DNA from: Nocardia sp.
Lineage (GTDB): Bacteria; Actinomycetota; Actinomycetes; Mycobacteriales; Mycobacteriaceae
Assembly: GCF_025465275.1 (NCBI RefSeq)
Contig: NZ_JAODNK010000057.1
Coordinates: forward strand, 1-54,121
Reading direction: 5' to 3'
Length of the DNA: 54,121 nucleotides
In this document: piece by piece, positions 16,155-24,268 of the stretch
Position numbering within the stretch: the first letter of the stretch is position 1
Layout of the letters: each line of letters opens with the position of its first letter
Notes under the pieces: generated by a model
The model's database searches: none
What the model saw: only the letters and a program-made list of their open reading frames with translations
Told to the model about the DNA's origin: nothing
Made by a program: the position numbers and the translations under genes

Positions 16155-17201
16155 TCAGGAAGCCGGGGTGATGACATCGGCGGCGTCCACCGTCAGGCGC
16201 AACTCGGTGCCCGGTGCGTGTGCGCGCGGATGCGGGACGATCCAGCGCCGATCGACTCCGGCGACCTCGCAGTGCAGGTGGTAGTTCCCGCCGGTGAACA
16301 CGGCCGAACGCACGGTCGCGGGCACTGTCAGCGCCGCCGGCGTGGTGCCGTTGCGGTGCGCGAGAACGCCTTCCGCCGCGCAGATCCCATTGCCGTCCGC
16401 GAGCACTCGCACTCGTTCGGCGCGTACGCCTCCCCCGCTCGGCAGCGGATTGAAGGTGCCGACAAATCCGGCGACGAACGTATCGGCCGGACCGTGGTAG
16501 AGCTCCTCGGGACGGCCGACCTGCAGAATCCGACCGGATCGCATCACCACGATGCGGTCCGACATACTCATCGCCTCGGCCTGATCATGGGTCACGAAGA
16601 CCGTCGTCGCGCCCAACTCCGTGGTCAGCGAACGGATTTCGGTGCGCAGTTGCTCGCGCAGCGCGGCATCCAGCGCGGAGAGCGGTTCATCCAGCAGGAG
16701 CAGCGCGGGCCGCGCCACCAAGGCGCGGGCGATGGCTACCCGCTGCTGCTGGCCGCCCGAAAGCTGGTGCGGCATCTTGCCCGCCGCACCAGCGAGGTCG
16801 ACCCGCGCCAGCGCATCGGCGACGCGCGTCTCGATCTCGGTGCGAGCGACACCCGAAACCCGCAAGGGGAAGCCGACATTGGCGGCGGCCGTCAAATGCG
16901 GCCACAGCGCCAGATCCTGGAACACCATGCCCAGGCGACGCGCCCGCGGCGGGACGAACACCCCCGACTCGGTATCGCACACCGTCTGTTCACCGAATCG
17001 GATTCGGCCCTGCTGCGGCTGATCCAGCCCGGCCAGCAACCGCAACAGCGTGGACTTGCCGCAGCCGGACGGGCCGAGGACGGACAGGAATTCACCGGGC
17101 TCGATCACCAGATCGGTCAGCTGCAATCCCGTCCCGTCGCCATAGGTGCGGGACAGTCCCTCCACCACAACCCGAGCTCCGATATGGTCCGCTGCCGACA
17201 T
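16155..17201 (-). CDS. ABC importer ATPase (FbpC/PotA-like)
   Basis: 348 residues starting at MSAADHIGAR. Walker A is GPSGCGKST (43-51), the signature is LSGGQQQR, and Walker B is LLLLDEPLSALD followed by the H-loop VFVTHDQAEAMSM. After about residue 240 comes a TOBE-like regulatory domain, with VGTFNPLPSG and the C-terminal beta strands, as in FbpC and PotA. It powers uptake by the permease encoded two genes downstream. The stop is 37 bp before the lipoprotein start, so this is the first gene of the operon. The upstream 150 bp contain hairpins but no recognised riboswitch or IdeR box. Confidence 0.85.
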   Translation of the reverse strand: MSAADHIGARVVVEGLSRTYGDGTGLQLTDLVIEPGEFLSVLGPSGCGKSTLLRLLAGLDQPQQGRIRFGEQTVCDTESGVFVPPRARRLGMVFQDLALWPHLTAAANVGFPLRVSGVARTEIETRVADALARVDLAGAAGKMPHQLSGGQQQRVAIARALVARPALLLLDEPLSALDAALREQLRTEIRSLTTELGATTVFVTHDQAEAMSMSDRIVVMRSGRILQVGRPEELYHGPADTFVAGFVGTFNPLPSGGGVRAERVRVLADGNGICAAEGVLAHRNGTTPAALTVPATVRSAVFTGGNYHLHCEVAGVDRRWIVPHPRAHAPGTELRLTVDAADVITPAS

Positions 17202-17300
17202 AGGCGCAGACGGTAAGCAGTGATTCTGTCTCGATGGGGCGGGTCTGGTGAATTGTGAGTGACTTCCGAGGTCACCCGCCCTCGCTTCGAGTCGGCAGTC

Positions 17301-17336
17301 ACCGGACAACCCCTCCGCGTGCCAGGGCTGTCCGGT
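17301..17336 (-). terminator. Stem-loop downstream of the FhuF-like gene (possible terminator)
   Basis: ACCGGACA (17301-17308) pairs exactly with TGTCCGGT (17329-17336) around a 20-nt loop that contains a shorter CCCT/AGGG pairing. It lies just past the stop of the FhuF-like gene and ahead of the ABC operon, both on the minus strand. There is no U-tract, so termination is tentative and attenuation of the downstream operon is an alternative. Confidence 0.4.
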
Positions 17337-17352
17337 CCGGGTGTCTCAGCGC

Positions 17353-18060
17353 TTATCTGACGAAGCAGGTCCTGCGCACCGGCAGACCGCGGTCCTCCAG
17401 CGCCGCCAGCATGGCCTGGCCCCGTTGCGCACCCTCCGAGGAGGACGTGCCCGCCAGCACCGGGACATAGGTCGCCGCACCGACAATGGACTCCGCGACC
17501 AGCGACCAGAAGCGCCGCACACCCAGCCCGGCGCAACGCGCCATCGCCTCCTGCACCAGCGCCAGCCCCGGCTCACAGCGATGCGCCAGCCACACATACA
17601 GCGCCGGCTCACACGGCAGCGCGACCACGCCCGGCTGCCCGATCAGGCGATCGCCGTCCACCACGCGAATAGTGGTGTCCACCAGCCCCGCCCAGTCGAT
17701 CCCGCCGTCATTGTCGGTGTGGATCCACAGATTCTCCAGGCCCGGATCCCAGGCCCGGCCCTCGGCGACCAGCATGGCCATCACGCGGCCGACCACCGCG
17801 TGAATGAGCGCCGTCGCCACCACTTCGGCGGCGATCTCGGCATTGGCCATCTCGGCGACGTGCCGGCGGTACATCAGTTCGATACGGCCCTCACGAATTC
17901 CATCGGCCAGTCGCCACCAGCGCCGTTTGCCCTGTTCAGCCATGACGGCGACGGCGTAGACGCGCGGGTGCTCCGGTTGCAACCCGCGCAGGCGGGCGCT
18001 GGCCCCGCCGAATGCGATCCGGGAATCGCGAGGCGTGCACACGGTTACGGGTTCGAGCAT
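17353..18060 (-). CDS. FhuF-like siderophore-iron reductase/utilisation protein, iron-sulfur cysteines mostly absent
   Basis: 235 residues, ATG with a strong ribosome-binding site (GGAGG). The fold elements fit the FhuF C-terminal family: EVVATALIHAVVGRVMAML helix, GLVDTTIRVV, FWSLVAESIVGAATYVP, and the closing PVRRTCFVR, which lies where FhuF relatives have RRSCCLYY. Genuine FhuF proteins bind a [2Fe-2S] cluster through C-terminal cysteines starting with CC and reduce ferric siderophores in the cytoplasm. Here only one cysteine remains at that place, so cluster binding is doubtful. It is divergent from a FecCD importer with an IdeR-type box in the 113-bp gap, which supports an iron role. The family match is moderate and rests on pattern memory. 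Confidence 0.5.
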   Translation of the reverse strand: MLEPVTVCTPRDSRIAFGGASARLRGLQPEHPRVYAVAVMAEQGKRRWWRLADGIREGRIELMYRRHVAEMANAEIAAEVVATALIHAVVGRVMAMLVAEGRAWDPGLENLWIHTDNDGGIDWAGLVDTTIRVVDGDRLIGQPGVVALPCEPALYVWLAHRCEPGLALVQEAMARCAGLGVRRFWSLVAESIVGAATYVPVLAGTSSSEGAQRGQAMLAALEDRGLPVRRTCFVR

Positions 18061-18114
18061 CGAACCTCCTCATTCATCGAAAATCAGGCCAGTGGGTACG
18101 CAACGAGGTAGAAG

Positions 18115-18133
18115 GTAGGTTAGGCTTACCAAG
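18115..18133 (+). promoter_or_regulatory. IdeR/DtxR iron box between the FhuF-like gene and the FecCD operon
   Basis: The 19 bases match the IdeR/DtxR consensus TTAGGTTAGGCTAACCTAA at 15 of 19 positions, with an intact TAGGTTAGGCT core. The site lies in the 113-bp divergent promoter region. Fe2+-IdeR bound here could repress both directions when iron is sufficient. Confidence 0.75.
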
Positions 18134-18173
18134 CTAACGAGAGCAATCAATACAACAGGAGTGGTTCGTCACC

Positions 18174-19211
18174 GTGCCCGCCGTAGCCACCACCAGACGG
18201 CGACGTCTGACCGGACTGGTCCTGCTCGCCGCGCTACTGGTGTGTGCCGTGATCGCGAGCATCGCCCTGGGATCGCGTTCACTGCCACTCGGTGCTGTAT
18301 TCGATGCACTCACCTGTCCGGCGGGGTTACCGCTGTCATGCCCCGCCGACGGAACGGCCGGACAGATCGTGCGCGAATTGCGGTTACCACGAACCGGACT
18401 CGCGCTCATCACCGGTCCGGCACTGGGGATGGCGGGGGCTCTCATCCAGGGCTATACCCGAAATCCCTTGGCTGACGCGGGATTACTCGGAATCAATGCC
18501 GGCGCAGCTTTTCTGGCCGTGCTGAGCATCCATCTCTTCGCGCTCACCGCTCCGGCGCAATTCATCTGGTTCGCCTTCGCGGGCGCACTGCTCGCGGGAG
18601 CGGTCGTGTTCGGTGTGTCGGCCATCGGCGGCGGCAAGGCCAGCCCGCTGAGCCTGGTCCTGGCCGGCGCGGCGGTTACCGCATTTCTCCAAGCCATGAC
18701 CAATGTGGTTGTCCTGCTCGATGAAACAGCGCTCAACAGCTACCGGTACTGGGTGGTCGGCGATGTCGCCGGGCACGATGCCTCGGTGTTCCGCCAGGTG
18801 CTCCCGTTCCTCGTTGCCGGTGCGGTGCTGGCACTCATCGCCGCTCCGGGCCTGAATCTGCTCGGACTCGGCGACGATGTGGCACGCGGGCTCGGCGTGA
18901 ATCTCGGGCGCAGCCGTGCGCTCGGCCTGGCCTCGGTGGTCTTGCTCGCGGGCGGAGCCACCGCCGCTGTCGGGCCGATCGCCTTCCTCGGCTTGATCGT
19001 TCCGCACCTGGCCCGCAGTATTACCGGTCCGGATTACCGTTGGCTGGTTCCCTATTCGGGGCTGCTCGGAGCCATCGTCCTGCTGCTCGCCGACACCACG
19101 GGCCGATTGATCGCCCGCCCCGGCGAACTGCAGGCCGGTTTCACCCTGGCCGCGCTCGGCGCACCCTTCTTCATTCTGCTGGTACGGCGCCGAAAGCTGG
19201 TGAGCCTGTGA
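18174..19211 (+). CDS. FecCD-family iron-siderophore ABC permease (subunit 1)
   Basis: 345 residues, GTG start with AGGAG 11 bp upstream. It is a highly hydrophobic protein with about 9-10 transmembrane segments. Family hallmarks are RLPRTGLALITGPALGMAGALIQGYTRNPLADAGLLGINAGA near the N-terminus and VGPIAFLGLIVPHLARSITGPDYRW in the region that docks to the ATPase. FecCD permeases form heterodimers that move ferric siderophores across the inner membrane. The stop overlaps the start of the second permease (GTGA). A matching substrate-binding protein is not in this window, so it must be encoded elsewhere. Expression is probably iron-repressed through the IdeR box. Confidence 0.9.
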   Translation: MPAVATTRRRRLTGLVLLAALLVCAVIASIALGSRSLPLGAVFDALTCPAGLPLSCPADGTAGQIVRELRLPRTGLALITGPALGMAGALIQGYTRNPLADAGLLGINAGAAFLAVLSIHLFALTAPAQFIWFAFAGALLAGAVVFGVSAIGGGKASPLSLVLAGAAVTAFLQAMTNVVVLLDETALNSYRYWVVGDVAGHDASVFRQVLPFLVAGAVLALIAAPGLNLLGLGDDVARGLGVNLGRSRALGLASVVLLAGGATAAVGPIAFLGLIVPHLARSITGPDYRWLVPYSGLLGAIVLLLADTTGRLIARPGELQAGFTLAALGAPFFILLVRRRKLVSL

Positions 19212-20332
19212 CTGTTCCGACGCCCCCGCAGGCGGTCGCGCCCGAGGCACCGGCACGAACCCTGCGCGCAGTGCGACCGGCATTGCGCGGGAACGGTTTC
19301 TCGATGGTGCTGCGCGTCGGCGCGCTGCTCATCATCGCGGTGCTGATCGCCGTGCTGGTGGCCCTGTTCGCACTCGATATCGCGACCGGCGACTACCAGA
19401 TTCCGCTGGGCCGGGTGCTGGATGTGCTCACCGGCGGGGGTTCGCGCTCCCAGCGATTCGTGATCTTGGATTCCCGGCTCCCCCGGGCTCTCACCGCTGT
19501 CGTCGTAGGCGCCGCACTGGGCCTGGCCGGTGCGATCACCCAGTCGATTCTGCACAATCCGCTGGCCAGCCCGGACATTCTCGGTATCACCACCGGCGCC
19601 AGCTGCGGTGCGGTCGCGGTCATGGTCGGCACCGGCGGCACGGCGACCGGAGTGGCTGCGGCACTGGGTGTTCCGGCCGCAGCTCTGGCCGGAGGGCTGC
19701 TGACGGCGCTCGTCATCTATCTGCTGGCCTGGGGACGCACCGCCACCGGAGACACCGGGGTGATGGGATTTCGCCTGGTACTCATCGGCATCGGCGTGAA
19801 TGCCGCGCTGTTGTCGCTGGTGAGCTGGCAACTCACCCGGGCCACGCTCAGTGATGCGGCCCACGCACAGTTGTGGCTCACCGGATCGCTGGATCGTTCG
19901 GATTGGTCCACTCTGGTGCCCGCCGCCATCGGCCTGGCGATCACGCTGACGGTCGCCGCGGCGTCGGCTCGTACGCTCGCCGCGCTGCGGTTCGGCACCG
20001 ATACCACCCGGGTACTGGGTGTGCGCATCCAGACGCAGCAGGCAATTCTGCTCGCCGCCGCCGTTGTGGCCGCCGCCCTGGCGACCGCCGCCGCCGGACC
20101 GCTCGGGTTCGTCGGCCTGGCCGCGCCGCAGATCGCGCGCCGCCTGCTGCGCACACCGGGTGAACCGATCATCGCCTCCACCATTGTCGGTGCGATCGCC
20201 GTGGTGGGCGCGGATCTGATCTCCCGCACCATATTTCCCATCGATGTGCCGGTCGGTGTGATCACCGCGGGCGTCGGCGGACCGTTCCTGCTCTACCTGC
20301 TAGTGCGCACCAATCGGAAGGCGACGCTGTGA
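19208..20332 (+). CDS. FecCD-family iron-siderophore ABC permease (subunit 2)
   Basis: 374 residues from the GTG at 19208, which overlaps the previous stop by 4 bp; an earlier in-frame ATG inside the upstream gene is rejected. It shows the second-subunit (FepG-like) pattern: DSRLPRALTAVVVGAALGLAGAITQSILHNPLASPDILGITTGAS and AAGPLGFVGLAAPQIARRLL. About nine transmembrane segments follow an unusually long hydrophilic N-terminus of about 45 residues. It should pair with the preceding permease. The stop overlaps the ATPase start by 4 bp, giving a tight three-gene coupled operon. Confidence 0.9.
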   Translation: MTVPTPPQAVAPEAPARTLRAVRPALRGNGFSMVLRVGALLIIAVLIAVLVALFALDIATGDYQIPLGRVLDVLTGGGSRSQRFVILDSRLPRALTAVVVGAALGLAGAITQSILHNPLASPDILGITTGASCGAVAVMVGTGGTATGVAAALGVPAAALAGGLLTALVIYLLAWGRTATGDTGVMGFRLVLIGIGVNAALLSLVSWQLTRATLSDAAHAQLWLTGSLDRSDWSTLVPAAIGLAITLTVAAASARTLAALRFGTDTTRVLGVRIQTQQAILLAAAVVAAALATAAAGPLGFVGLAAPQIARRLLRTPGEPIIASTIVGAIAVVGADLISRTIFPIDVPVGVITAGVGGPFLLYLLVRTNRKATL

Positions 20333-21216
20333 CAACGGACAGCAAGACCGTGACACTCGCTGCGGATCAGCAGGTTCCGGCCCCCGAGCATCGGCTGGAA
20401 GCGTCGGACATCACACTCGGCTACGGCGACCGCGTCATTGTCGACGGGCTGTCCCTCGATATCGCGCCGGGCGTGATCACCACCGTCATCGGCCCGAACG
20501 GTTGCGGCAAGTCCACCCTGCTGCGCTCGCTCGGACGACTGCTGAAACCGCGCGACGGGCAGATCCTGTTGGACGGCAAGGCCATCTCGTCCATGAAGAC
20601 CCGCGATATCGCGCGCATTGTCGGCATGCTGCCGCAGACCCCGATCGCTCCCGAGGGTCTCACCGTCGCCGATCTTGTTGCGCGCGGACGGCATCCGCAT
20701 CAGTCCTGGCTGCGGCAGTGGTCGGCCGATGACGAATCGGAGGTGACCATCGCGCTGGAGCAGACCGGTATCGCCGATCTCGCCGACCGGACGCTGGACG
20801 AGCTCTCCGGCGGGCAGCGGCAGCGCGCCTGGATTTCCATGGCGCTCGCCCAGGGCACCGACATTCTGCTACTGGACGAGCCGACCACCTATCTGGATCT
20901 GGCGCATTCGCTCGAGGTGCTGGACCTGGTCGACCGCCTGCACGCCGATTTCGGCCGCACGGTCGTCATGGTGCTGCACGATCTGAATCTGGCCATTCGC
21001 TACAGCGATGAACTCATCGTCATGTGCGCGGGCCGGATCGTCGCGCAGGGCAAGCCCGGCGACATTATTTCCGCCGAGTTGTTGCAGCAGGTTTTCGGTC
21101 TGCGGGCCGAAGTGCTCGAGGATCCGGTTTCCGGGCGACCCATGATTGTGCCGATCGGCACACGGCATGTGCACGGCGCCGACGGCCAGGATGCCGTTTC
21201 CCCCGCCTCGCTATGA
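20329..21216 (+). CDS. FecE/FepC-family iron-siderophore ABC ATPase
   Basis: 295 residues, GTG start in a GTGA overlap. Walker A is GPNGCGKST (55-63), the signature is LSGGQRQRAWISMALAQ, and Walker B is ILLLDEPTTYLDLAHSLEVLDL, with the H-loop VMVLHDLNLAIRYSD. The phrase LDEPTTYLD followed by AH is characteristic of siderophore and vitamin B12 importers. It energises the two upstream permeases. The last 30 residues run past the domain into a short tail. The next gene, a BlaI regulator, starts 77 bp later with its own promoter-like elements. Confidence 0.9.
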   Translation: MTTDSKTVTLAADQQVPAPEHRLEASDITLGYGDRVIVDGLSLDIAPGVITTVIGPNGCGKSTLLRSLGRLLKPRDGQILLDGKAISSMKTRDIARIVGMLPQTPIAPEGLTVADLVARGRHPHQSWLRQWSADDESEVTIALEQTGIADLADRTLDELSGGQRQRAWISMALAQGTDILLLDEPTTYLDLAHSLEVLDLVDRLHADFGRTVVMVLHDLNLAIRYSDELIVMCAGRIVAQGKPGDIISAELLQQVFGLRAEVLEDPVSGRPMIVPIGTRHVHGADGQDAVSPASL

Positions 21217-21242
21217 CCAATCCCACACAGCTATCGACCGGT

Positions 21243-21287
21243 TACGACGACTTGTAGTACGCATTCGTGTCGTTGCCTCCGTAAACT
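21243..21287 (+). promoter_or_regulatory. Putative BlaI operator half-sites and leaderless promoter of the blaI-like gene
   Basis: TGTAGTA (21253-21259) faces an imperfect TACGACG (21243-21249; 5 of 7 to TACTACA) across 3 nt. From memory, mycobacterial BlaI recognises a TACTACA/TGTAGTA-type dyad. Downstream is a good -10 hexamer, TAAACT (21282-21287), that ends 6 bases before the ATG at 21294, so the transcript would be leaderless or nearly so. Self-repression by the encoded BlaI is the natural inference. Confidence 0.45.
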
Positions 21288-21293
21288 TAGGGG

Positions 21294-21695
21294 ATGGCAG
21301 GTCTTGGTGAACTCGAGAAAGCGGTCATGGACCAGTTGTGGTCGGCCGATGAACCCCAAACGGTGCGGCAGGTGCACGAGGCCCTCGCTCAGCGCCGCGA
21401 GCTCGCGTACACCACGGTGATGACCGTTCTGCAGCGTCTCGCGAAGAAGAATCTCGTCCTCCAGCAGCGCGATGACCGCGCTCACCGGTACGCCCCCGTG
21501 CACACTCGCGACGAACTCGTCGCCAGTCTGATGGTGGACGCACTGCAGCAGGCGGATGAAGTCGGGAGCCGTCGAGCGGCGCTCGTGCACTTCGTGGAAC
21601 AGGTCGGAGCCGATGAGGCTGCCGCACTGCGCGATGCACTCGCTAAGCTCGAAGCCACCGAGGCGGCACGCAAGGAGCCGAAAGACTCCCTGTAG
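21294..21695 (+). CDS. blaI: BlaI/MecI-family transcriptional repressor
   Basis: 133 residues, ATG start. The winged-helix domain of BlaI/MecI covers about residues 1-75: LGELEKAVMDQLW, TVRQVHEAL, ELAYTTVMTVLQRLAKKNLVLQQRDDRAHRYAP. The remaining part is the dimerisation helix with a charged tail. These repressors block beta-lactamase or other genes until cleaved by, or released through, a BlaR/MecR-type protease; mycobacterial BlaI also controls a neighbouring M56 protease. That partner lies 42 bp downstream. No beta-lactamase gene is present in this window. A possible operator overlaps its own promoter. Confidence 0.85.
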   Translation: MAGLGELEKAVMDQLWSADEPQTVRQVHEALAQRRELAYTTVMTVLQRLAKKNLVLQQRDDRAHRYAPVHTRDELVASLMVDALQQADEVGSRRAALVHFVEQVGADEAAALRDALAKLEATEAARKEPKDSL

Positions 21696-21737
21696 CTTCA
21701 GCCTCGGCCCAGGCCCCACAACGCAGTGAGCTGAGGA

Positions 21738-22679
21738 ATGGACGTAACAGCGCCGGTTTTCGCCGGTCTCGCCTTGTTGCTGGCGGGACCGGTTCCAGCG
21801 CTGCTCAGCCGAGCCACCTGGCCGTACCGCAGTCCGCGTGCGGCGCTGGTGCTCTGGCAGGCCATCGCCTTGGCCGCGGTATTGAGCGCCTTCGGCTCCG
21901 GACTCGCCATCGCCAGCAGACTGCTGGTGCCCGGAGCCCACGGCCGTCCCACCACCACCCCGAGCAAAGAGATCGCCGCCCTCGGCCTGCCACTGTGGCT
22001 GGCCCTGGTGACGGTCTTCGCGCTCACCCTGCTCGTTGGCGCGCGCCTCATTTTCTCGGTGGTGCGCGTCGGGATCCACACCCGTCGCAGGCGGGCCCGT
22101 CACCGCATGCTGGTCGATCTGCTCGATCAGAGCGGGGTGGCGCGCAATTCCGCCGATATCCGGGTGCTGGCCGCCTCCGAACCCATCGCGTACTGCCTGC
22201 CCGGCATACGCCGTCGCGTCGTGCTCAGTCAGGGCACGGTGACCAATCTTTCCCATGAGGAGTTGACCGCAATCGTCAGCCATGAGCGTTCGCATCTGCG
22301 AGCCCGCCACGACCTGGTGCTGGAGGCGTTCACCGCGGCACACGAGGCGTTCCCGCGGGTGGTGCGCTCCAAATCCGCACTCGATTCGGTGAAATTGCTG
22401 ATCGAACTGCTGGCCGACGACTCCGCCGTGAAGGTCACCGGGCCGACCCCGCTGGCGCGCGCGCTGGTGGCCTGCTCCAATTCGCCCGCGCCGCAGGGTG
22501 CGATGGCGGTGGGCGGACCGACCACGCTGATCCGTATCCAGCGGCTGGCCGGGCCGATGGGCGATATGCGCATTGCCGCGGTGGCCTATCTGGCCGCTGC
22601 CGCCATCCTCGTGGTTCCCACGATGGCAGTGGCGATTCCGTGGCTGCAGGAGCTCACCCGGTTGCTGAACCGTGCCTGA
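21738..22679 (+). CDS. M56-family membrane metalloprotease, BlaR1-like without a sensor domain
   Basis: 313 residues, ATG start. Hydrophobic segments are at about 5-25, 38-60, 85-108 and 290-310. The zinc motif HERSH (182-186) sits in LTAIVSHERSHLRARHDLVL, matching the M56 HExxH pattern. Classical BlaR1 and MecR1 add an extracellular penicillin-binding domain of about 250 residues; this protein ends right after the last transmembrane helix, so it lacks the beta-lactam sensor, as does the mycobacterial homologue as I recall. It probably inactivates the adjacent BlaI in response to another cue. The end overlaps the helicase start by 8 bp. Confidence 0.8.
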   Translation: MDVTAPVFAGLALLLAGPVPALLSRATWPYRSPRAALVLWQAIALAAVLSAFGSGLAIASRLLVPGAHGRPTTTPSKEIAALGLPLWLALVTVFALTLLVGARLIFSVVRVGIHTRRRRARHRMLVDLLDQSGVARNSADIRVLAASEPIAYCLPGIRRRVVLSQGTVTNLSHEELTAIVSHERSHLRARHDLVLEAFTAAHEAFPRVVRSKSALDSVKLLIELLADDSAVKVTGPTPLARALVACSNSPAPQGAMAVGGPTTLIRIQRLAGPMGDMRIAAVAYLAAAAILVVPTMAVAIPWLQELTRLLNRA

Positions 22680-24183
22680 CCCGCGCAGCACCACTCCCGA
22701 ATCGGCGCCCGAGACGCCGGACATCACTGAATCTTCGGTAGCAGCACCGAACTCCGGCGCATCCGCGGCGGAAGCGCCGATGGTCGCGGCCCCGCGCTTC
22801 GCCTCCTCGGCGGCGGGCGCACGGCGCTTTGCCGATCTAGGGTTGCCGCCGCTGCTGGTGCAAGCGTTGCGGCGCAATGGCATCGACACCCCGTTCCCCA
22901 TTCAGGCTGCCGTTATTCCGGACATTCTGGCCGGTCACGATGTATTGGGCCGAGCCGCAACGGGTTCGGGCAAGACCCTCGCCTTCGGCCTGCCCATGCT
23001 GGTCCGGCTCTCGGGTGCGCCCACCGCACCGCGCCGGCCGCGCGGGCTGATCCTGGTGCCCACGCGCGAGCTGGCCCTGCAGATCGAGACCGCGCTCGAT
23101 GAACCGTCACTGTCGCTCGGGCTGCGACTCGCCTCGGCCGTGGGTGGTCTGGCCATCAAGACGCAGGGCGAGAAGCTGGGCCGCGGCGTCGATCTGCTCA
23201 TCGCCACGCCCGGGCGCCTGACCGATCTGATCGGCCGTCGCGCCGTGAATCTTTCAGATGTACAGATCGTCACCGTCGATGAGGCCGACCATATGGCGGA
23301 CCTGGGCTTCCTGCCGCAGTTGACGGCGGTCCTCAATCGCATCCCCCGCGAGGCGCAGAAGCTGCTGTTCTCGGCGACGCTGGACGAGGCCATCGATGCC
23401 CTGGTGCAGCGCTACCTCCGCTCCCCCGTCAGTCATGCGGTCGTCGCCCAGCCCAATGCCCCCGCATCCTCGAATTCCGCTGCCGCGGAGACCGATACCG
23501 ATCTTCCCGATATCGCGCACTACGCCCTGCATGTGCGGCGTATCGAAAAGCGGCCGGTCGTCACGGAAATCGCTGCCCGCAAGGGCCGCACCCTGCTTTT
23601 CGTGCGCACCCAGCACGGCGCGGACAAGCTCGCCGGTAAGTTGCGCGAGGTCGGTATTCCGGCCGCCGCGCTACACGGCGGTCAAGGCCAGAACCAGCGC
23701 ACCCGCACCCTCGCCGCCTTCGCGGACGGCACCTGGCCGGTGCTGGTCGCCACCGATATCGCCGCCCGCGGTATCCACGTGGACGACGTTTCACTGGTCG
23801 TGCACGTCGATCCCCCGGCCGATCCGAAGGACTATCTGCACCGCACCGGCCGCACCGCGCGCGCCGGTGCCTCCGGCACGGTGGTCACCATCGTCAGCCC
23901 CGACGACCGGCAGGAAGCGGCCGACTTGGCCCGCCGCGCAGGCGTTTCCGTCACCGATGTGGAAGTCCGCCCCGCAGACCGCCGCCTTGCCGAAATCACC
24001 GGCGCCCGCCGCCCCTCCGGCCGGCCCCTCGCCGACCCGTCCACCGTCGCCGCCACCGCCAAAGCCGCTGCGGCCGCGTCCGATTCGACCCCCGAGCGGC
24101 CTCGTCACCGCATCGACCCCCGCACCGGCGGTCGTCAGCATTCCAAGAAGCGCAAGACCAACACCACCCGTAAGGGCCGCTGA
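22672..24183 (+). CDS. DEAD-box ATP-dependent RNA helicase
   Basis: 503 residues, GTG start inside the 3' end of the M56 gene. After a disordered Ala/Ser/Pro leader of 50 residues come the Q motif (FADLGLPPLLVQALRRNGIDTPFPIQ), motif I ATGSGKT (96-102), PTRELA, TPGRL, DEAD (203-206) and SAT. The second RecA domain has ALHGGQGQNQRTRTL, ATDIAARGIH and HRTGRTARAG. The C-terminus is basic (HSKKRKTNTTRKGR), useful for RNA binding. DEAD-box helicases remodel structured RNA and ribonucleoprotein complexes in the cytoplasm. The stop-start overlap with the protease gene puts it in the blaI operon, an unusual companion. Confidence 0.9.
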   Translation: MPDPRSTTPESAPETPDITESSVAAPNSGASAAEAPMVAAPRFASSAAGARRFADLGLPPLLVQALRRNGIDTPFPIQAAVIPDILAGHDVLGRAATGSGKTLAFGLPMLVRLSGAPTAPRRPRGLILVPTRELALQIETALDEPSLSLGLRLASAVGGLAIKTQGEKLGRGVDLLIATPGRLTDLIGRRAVNLSDVQIVTVDEADHMADLGFLPQLTAVLNRIPREAQKLLFSATLDEAIDALVQRYLRSPVSHAVVAQPNAPASSNSAAAETDTDLPDIAHYALHVRRIEKRPVVTEIAARKGRTLLFVRTQHGADKLAGKLREVGIPAAALHGGQGQNQRTRTLAAFADGTWPVLVATDIAARGIHVDDVSLVVHVDPPADPKDYLHRTGRTARAGASGTVVTIVSPDDRQEAADLARRAGVSVTDVEVRPADRRLAEITGARRPSGRPLADPSTVAATAKAAAAASDSTPERPRHRIDPRTGGRQHSKKRKTNTTRKGR

Positions 24184-24268
24184 CCGCCGAACCCGCACTG
24201 TCGCATCGAATTACCGGGACGCAGTAGTTACGGTGCCGGTGCGTTCACTCGCGGGTAAAGTCCGCCGC

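Noticed and set aside
17202..17352. Riboswitch upstream of the ABC operon (thiamine-type considered)
   Set aside because: Stem-loops are present, but the conserved TPP core words are absent.
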